DNA from: a virus
Virus record (IMG/VR): IMGVR_UViG_3300021379_000870
Coordinates: 1-22,964 of that record
DNA: 22,964 nucleotides
Reading direction: 5' to 3' (one strand)
Part shown: positions 20,273-22,964 of the stretch, in pieces
How the letters are laid out: the number at the start of each line of letters is the position of its first letter
Numbering within the stretch: position 1 is the first letter of the stretch
Position numbers and translations under genes: made by a program
Notes under the pieces: model-generated
Told to the model about the DNA's origin: nothing
Seen by the model: the letters and a program-made list of their open reading frames with translations, nothing else
Database searches by the model: none

Positions 20273-20703
20273 AATCAAAGTTTCTAAGTTATTTTGCAAA
20301 TATAGCTAGCGAAACGGCAAAACTATCGACAGCAAAGAAAGCACAGGTTGGTTGTGTTATAGTAAAAGACAATAGAATACTGTCAATAGGTTATAATGGT
20401 ATGCCTTCGGGTTGGAGTAATGAATGTGAGCATACTATAGACACAGGAACAAATATTTACTATGAAACCAAACCAGAAGTTTTACACGCAGAAGCCAACG
20501 CATTGATGAAGTTGTGTAAATCTACAGATTCAAGTCAAGGCGCTGTGTTGTTTGTTACACATTATCCTTGTATCGAGTGTGCTAAACTAATTTATCAAGC
20601 AGGGATATGTATGGTGTACTATATAAATGATTACACTGCTTCAAAAGGAAGCGGCAAAGATTTTTTGTATAAGACAGGAATAGGTGTATGTCAAGTCTCG
20701 TAG
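20269..20703 (+). CDS. cd: deoxycytidylate (dCMP) deaminase, 144 aa
   Basis: This enzyme deaminates dCMP to dUMP, the substrate of ThyX. The zinc and catalytic motif H73-A-E75-A-N and P-C101-I-E-C104 (PCxxC) are intact, and GYNGMPSGW near residue 41 is the conserved nucleotide-binding turn. The start is GTG at 20269, chosen from the GTGA overlap with the nrdB stop and GAGG seven bases upstream; GTG 20263 is the alternative. The product is shorter than the roughly 190 residues of T4 Cd. Its 3' end overlaps the next gene by 16 bases. Confidence 0.9.
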   Translation: MKSKFLSYFANIASETAKLSTAKKAQVGCVIVKDNRILSIGYNGMPSGWSNECEHTIDTGTNIYYETKPEVLHAEANALMKLCKSTDSSQGAVLFVTHYPCIECAKLIYQAGICMVYYINDYTASKGSGKDFLYKTGIGVCQVS

Positions 20704-20876
20704 TAAAGAAAACTGTAGAATGTGAAAAGTGTAATGCTGAGTTTAGCATACAACATGATATGTCTGAAAATCACTACATGGTAGGTTACTGCTGTTTTTG
20801 TGGTAAAGAACTTGATATTGAAGTAACACTAGACGATTTTGTAGATTTATCTGATGAGGAGTTTTGGAATGAGTGA
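20688..20876 (+). CDS. small zinc-ribbon protein, 62 aa
   Basis: Two CxxC pairs, C12-E-K-C15 and C36-F-C-G with an adjacent Cys35, sit on either side of a short beta/His segment and suggest one zinc ribbon. The C-terminal third is strongly acidic (LDDFVDLSDEEFWNE). Such small proteins may bind nucleic acid or a host enzyme, but I know no function for this one. AGGA lies eight bases before the ATG. It overlaps both the deaminase gene and the next gene. Confidence 0.68.
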   Translation: MSSLVVKKTVECEKCNAEFSIQHDMSENHYMVGYCCFCGKELDIEVTLDDFVDLSDEEFWNE

Positions 20877-21075
20877 CAAGTGGCATGGGGGCAAAGGCTC
20901 TCGATATAGAAAAGTAGATCAGCAGAAGTATAATGAAAATTGGGAACGTGTCTTTGGTAAAAAAGATATGAAATTCACTACGGCCGAAGAGTATATAAAT
21001 AGTACATCTGATTATGAGGATGTACTTGATGGCAAAGAAGAAAACACGGAAACCAAAAGAGAAACAGATACATAG
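20869..21075 (+). CDS. small conserved T4-like phage protein, 68 aa
   Basis: The start at 20869 follows GAGGAG (20856-20861) by seven bases and gives MSDKWHGGKGSRYRKVD...NWERVFGKK. This is the WHGGKGS-x-x-R-x-x-D..Y..NW..(I/V)FG pattern I recognise from small proteins across T4-like phages. Their function is unknown to me. The tail is acidic and Thr-rich. It overlaps the previous gene by eight bases and the following one by 47. Confidence 0.75.
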   Translation: MSDKWHGGKGSRYRKVDQQKYNENWERVFGKKDMKFTTAEEYINSTSDYEDVLDGKEENTETKRETDT

Positions 21076-21376
21076 AGTTTATTGCACATATTTTCCTAAT
21101 GGTGATTATTATATAGGATACTCAGGCAAGCCCCAAAGGCTCTATGAAAAATATTATGGTAGCTCCAAGTACGTTAAGGAGTATGAAGGTGAACTTGCAA
21201 AAGAAACTATTGCTGAGTTTGAGAAGAAGTCTCATGCTAAGATGCAAGAGTTTTTGTTACAGTGGCAACAACGCCATGACCCTAAATGTTTAAACTCTAT
21301 GTTAAATATAAGACTGAACAAAGAGCCATTGGCTGACTTTGTTCCTAAGGAGTGGACACCTAAATGTTTTTCATAG
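21029..21376 (+). CDS. GIY-YIG-like protein, possibly degenerate nuclease, 115 aa
   Basis: The segment HRVYCTYFPNGDYYIGYSGKPQRLYEKYYGSSK (about 14-46) follows the GIY-YIG nuclease pattern: a first strand (VYC in place of GIY), then D-Y-Y-I-G-Y and an Arg about six residues later. The metal-binding Glu and the final Asn of the fold are not clear beyond LNSMLN near residue 94. It may be a small or inactive homing-type nuclease or a repair-type domain. The start at 21029 follows GAGGA by eight bases; ATG 21014 and 21020 are in frame. The N-terminus is basic (AKKKTRKPKEK). It overlaps both neighbours. Confidence 0.6.
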   Translation: MAKKKTRKPKEKQIHRVYCTYFPNGDYYIGYSGKPQRLYEKYYGSSKYVKEYEGELAKETIAEFEKKSHAKMQEFLLQWQQRHDPKCLNSMLNIRLNKEPLADFVPKEWTPKCFS

Positions 21377-22296
21377 CACTTTTATTATTGTCTGCGTTGT
21401 CGGTATCGGTAGTAGCAGGATGGTTCTCTATTGTAGGACTGATGGCTATTTTTCCTGCCGCAGCAACAGCTATATTAGCAATGGGTGTTGTTTTGGAAGT
21501 AGCAAAACTAGTTACAGCATCATGGCTGTATAGATATTGGCAAACAACAACCATACTTTTAAAAACATATTTTACTAGCGCAGTTATCATTTTATCTGTA
21601 ATTACATCTATGGGTATCTTTGGATTCCTGTCCAAAGCACATTTGGAGCAAACAGTTTCTACCGGGGACAACACATTACAGGTAGCACGTTTAGATAGGC
21701 TGATAGAGAACGAAGAACGTAGAATAACTGATGCTCAGACTGTCTTAGATCAACTAGACGAAACAGTACAGACACTTATTGATTATGACAGAATACGAGG
21801 TGAGGACGGTGCTGTAGCTACAAGAGAAAGACAGACTGAAGAAAGAAATGAACTTAACGGAATCATAGATGCAGCACTTTCCGAAATAGACAGAATATCA
21901 GATGACAAATTGATATTGGAAACGGAGCAGTTACAAATAGAAGTGGAAGTAGGTCCGATATTGTACGTAGCAGAAATGATATACGGAAATACTGACAAGG
22001 CAACTATTGACAAAGCTGTGAGAGGTGTTATAATACTATTAATAATTGTATTTGATCCTCTAGCTATCTTACTAGTTGTTGCAACCAATATGAGTTTGAA
22101 AGAGCGGCGAGGGGAAAAGATAACTTTTGTAACCAAAAAGGTAGTTGAAAAAGAACCAGAAGATTTTGGTATTGAACCCGACATACCTTTGAGTGCTACA
22201 GAAAAAGAACAATTGAATCGTTTAGATCGAAGTGTAAGAAGTAAATTGAGTTGGTTAATTGATAAAAAGGTGAAAGGTAATGATAAAAAAGAATGA
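21364..22296 (+). CDS. multi-span membrane protein with large coiled coil, 310 aa
   Basis: Three hydrophobic segments at about 2-19, 23-53 and 66-90 are followed by a charged coiled coil (about 100-205), then a fourth span (about 219-243, VIILLIIVFDPLAILLVVATN) and a basic/acidic soluble tail. The overall layout recalls DUF4407-like membrane proteins. A similar protein with the FDPLA motif is common in marine phages, with no known role. It could alter the host membrane, act in superinfection exclusion or tether a complex; nothing shows which. AAGGAG lies 11 bases upstream. A perfect promoter-like sequence sits inside its 3' part. Confidence 0.75.
   Translation: MFFIALLLLSALSVSVVAGWFSIVGLMAIFPAAATAILAMGVVLEVAKLVTASWLYRYWQTTTILLKTYFTSAVIILSVITSMGIFGFLSKAHLEQTVSTGDNTLQVARLDRLIENEERRITDAQTVLDQLDETVQTLIDYDRIRGEDGAVATRERQTEERNELNGIIDAALSEIDRISDDKLILETEQLQIEVEVGPILYVAEMIYGNTDKATIDKAVRGVIILLIIVFDPLAILLVVATNMSLKERRGEKITFVTKKVVEKEPEDFGIEPDIPLSATEKEQLNRLDRSVRSKLSWLIDKKVKGNDKKE
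22007..22034 (+). promoter_or_regulatory. sigma70-like promoter with extended -10, internal
   Basis: TTGACA (22007-22012), 16 bases, then TGT-TATAAT (-10 at 22029-22034, extended TGn at 22026-22028). Both hexamers are perfect. The predicted start near 22041 lies about 240 bases before gene 22280, which it could drive with gene 22565. It is inside a coding region. Confidence 0.5.
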
Positions 22297-22555
22297 TGTT
22301 GTTTCCGTTGTGACAACAGTAGGTGAGTTTATAGGTAAATATGCAGAAGCCTCAGAATCCTGTATCACAATACACGATCCAAGAATGATTGTACACAGTC
22401 AGGAAGGAATGGGTTTTGCAGCAGGGTTATGTATGTCAGGAACTCCAGCGCCTGACATTGGACATTTTTACAATGGACAAGTAGTATTTATGGACAAGAC
22501 TAACGAACAGGTTGAAAAAGCCTATCGTGAGTTTACAAGTGGAATCATCACATAG
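22280..22555 (+). CDS. small beta-rich protein, possibly Sm-like, 91 aa
   Basis: The gene begins inside the end of the membrane-protein gene, with a weak AAAGG ahead of it. The first half (KKNDVVSVVTTVGEFIGKYAEASESCITIHDPRMIV) alternates short strands and turns like an Sm/LSm or SH3-type barrel, where G-E-F-x-G and I-T-I-x-D-P are typical positions. A glycine-rich loop and a final helix (NEQVEKAYREFTSG) follow. RNA binding would be the expected role for an Sm-like fold, but the match is by eye and weak. Confidence 0.7.
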   Translation: MIKKNDVVSVVTTVGEFIGKYAEASESCITIHDPRMIVHSQEGMGFAAGLCMSGTPAPDIGHFYNGQVVFMDKTNEQVEKAYREFTSGIIT

Positions 22556-22564
22556 GAGACAAGT

Positions 22565-22843
22565 ATGCCAAATATTACTAATTTTCATCCAAGACGAAAT
22601 GATGTTGAATGGAGAGCAGGTGTAAGATCTAATTTGCAGAAGTTTAATGGCAAATTTTTGTTTCAGAAAGCAGATGGTTCTCTACGTGAAATGACCTGTA
22701 CTTTACAAGAATCAGTTGTTCCGGAAGTAAAAGCTCCTCGTATTCCTTCCAACACCTCAATGGTAGTTTATGACATAGAAAAAGAAGGTTGGAGAACTAT
22801 CATTTACGAAAAGATTGTGGATTTCAAAATATTAACTGATTAA
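22565..22843 (+). CDS. SH3-barrel DUF2693-like protein, 92 aa
   Basis: The pattern KFLFQKADGSLREMTCTLQESVVP (about 30-53) and the closing VVYDIEKEGWRTIIYEKIVDF match small phage DUF2693-type proteins with an SH3-like barrel. These are widespread in T4-like phages and have no firmly known role; a transcription or RNA-related function has been supposed for the fold. AGGAGA lies a few bases before the ATG. It is the last gene of its unit, followed at once by a new promoter. Confidence 0.78.
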   Translation: MPNITNFHPRRNDVEWRAGVRSNLQKFNGKFLFQKADGSLREMTCTLQESVVPEVKAPRIPSNTSMVVYDIEKEGWRTIIYEKIVDFKILTD

Positions 22844-22847
22844 GGGC

Positions 22848-22877
22848 TTGACAAATGAGGATTCTTTCTGTTATAAT
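22848..22877 (+). promoter_or_regulatory. sigma70-like promoter with extended -10
   Basis: TTGACA (22848-22853), 18 bases and TATAAT (22872-22877), preceded by TGT so that the -10 is extended. Predicted start is near 22884, giving a 24-base leader with AAGGAG (22895-22900) before the ATG at 22908. The -35 context AGGGCTTGACA is identical to that of P1. Confidence 0.8.
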
Positions 22878-22907
22878 TATAGATGTAATTAGAGAAGGAG
22901 TCCTTTT

Positions 22908-22964
22908 ATGGCAAAGCGCAAACGTAGTCTACACGTACTACCAGAACCTAAATGGTCTGAGTAC
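22908..22964 (+). CDS. N-terminal fragment of a hypothetical gene (cut by window end)
   Basis: An ATG seven bases after AAGGAG opens a frame that stays open for 19 codons to the window edge. The product begins basic (AKRKRS) and continues LHVLPEPKWSEY. A strong promoter and ribosome site directly upstream make it a real, well-expressed gene. The fragment is too short to name. Confidence 0.7.
   Translation, partial: MAKRKRSLHVLPEPKWSEY

Noticed and set aside
20994-21001. TATAAATA before the GIY-YIG-like gene
   Set aside because: It would start transcription near 21007, 22 bases before the ATG at 21029, so it is possible. But it lies in a tightly overlapped early-type gene cluster and shows no other late signature; not strong enough to list.

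Overview
This window reads as part of the genome of a marine T4-like myovirus, of the broad group that includes cyanophages and pelagiphages. The signs are a lytic gene set with every gene on the + strand, start/stop overlaps almost throughout, AT-rich DNA, T4-type late promoters (TATAAATA), a T4-type lysozyme, a gp61-type primase, and phage-type ThyX, NrdA, NrdB and dCMP deaminase. Many of the unnamed proteins are of kinds familiar from marine T4-like phages. The host cannot be fixed from sequence alone. I see no tRNA, CRISPR array, integrase or insertion sequence.

Layout. (1) 1-243 is a non-coding control region with two sigma70-like promoters and a direct repeat. It reads into a block of small accessory genes (244-2422) that includes a winged-helix protein and an acidic Api92-like protein, followed by an AT-rich glycosyltransferase gene (2403-3128). 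(2) 3124-4937 opens at a late promoter and carries two nucleotidyl-transfer enzymes: a protein with the KxDG/EGxV motifs of the DNA/RNA ligase superfamily, and a HIGH-class nucleotidyltransferase. (3) 4906-7955 holds lysis genes (lysozyme, an overlapping inner/outer spanin pair, a possible holin) among small conserved phage genes, including a DUF1353 protein and a tandem pair of paralogues. (4) 7945-13148 encodes large, very lysine-rich modular proteins and glycine/threonine-rich structural proteins, with late promoters at 10655 and 12678. (5) 13160-14545 has three conserved unnamed genes. (6) 14542-20703 is the replication and nucleotide module: primase, thyX, nrdA, a QueC-like PP-loop enzyme, an unknown protein, nrdB and dCMP deaminase. 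(7) 20688-22964 has small genes, a membrane/coiled-coil protein and two strong sigma70-like promoters, the last driving a gene cut by the window edge.

How the genes work together. NrdA/NrdB reduce ribonucleotides, the dCMP deaminase makes dUMP, and ThyX methylates it to dTMP, feeding replication that is primed by the gp61-type primase. The late-promoter genes supply structural and possibly head-packaged proteins. Lysozyme and spanins release the progeny.

The points most worth a second look are: the ligase-like plus HIGH-type enzyme pair, whose first member has an N-terminus like the T4 capsid-targeting peptide; three promoters placed so that transcription should begin on the A of the start codon; a QueC-like enzyme inserted between nrdA and nrdB; and modular basic proteins with possible prohead-protease sites between their modules.
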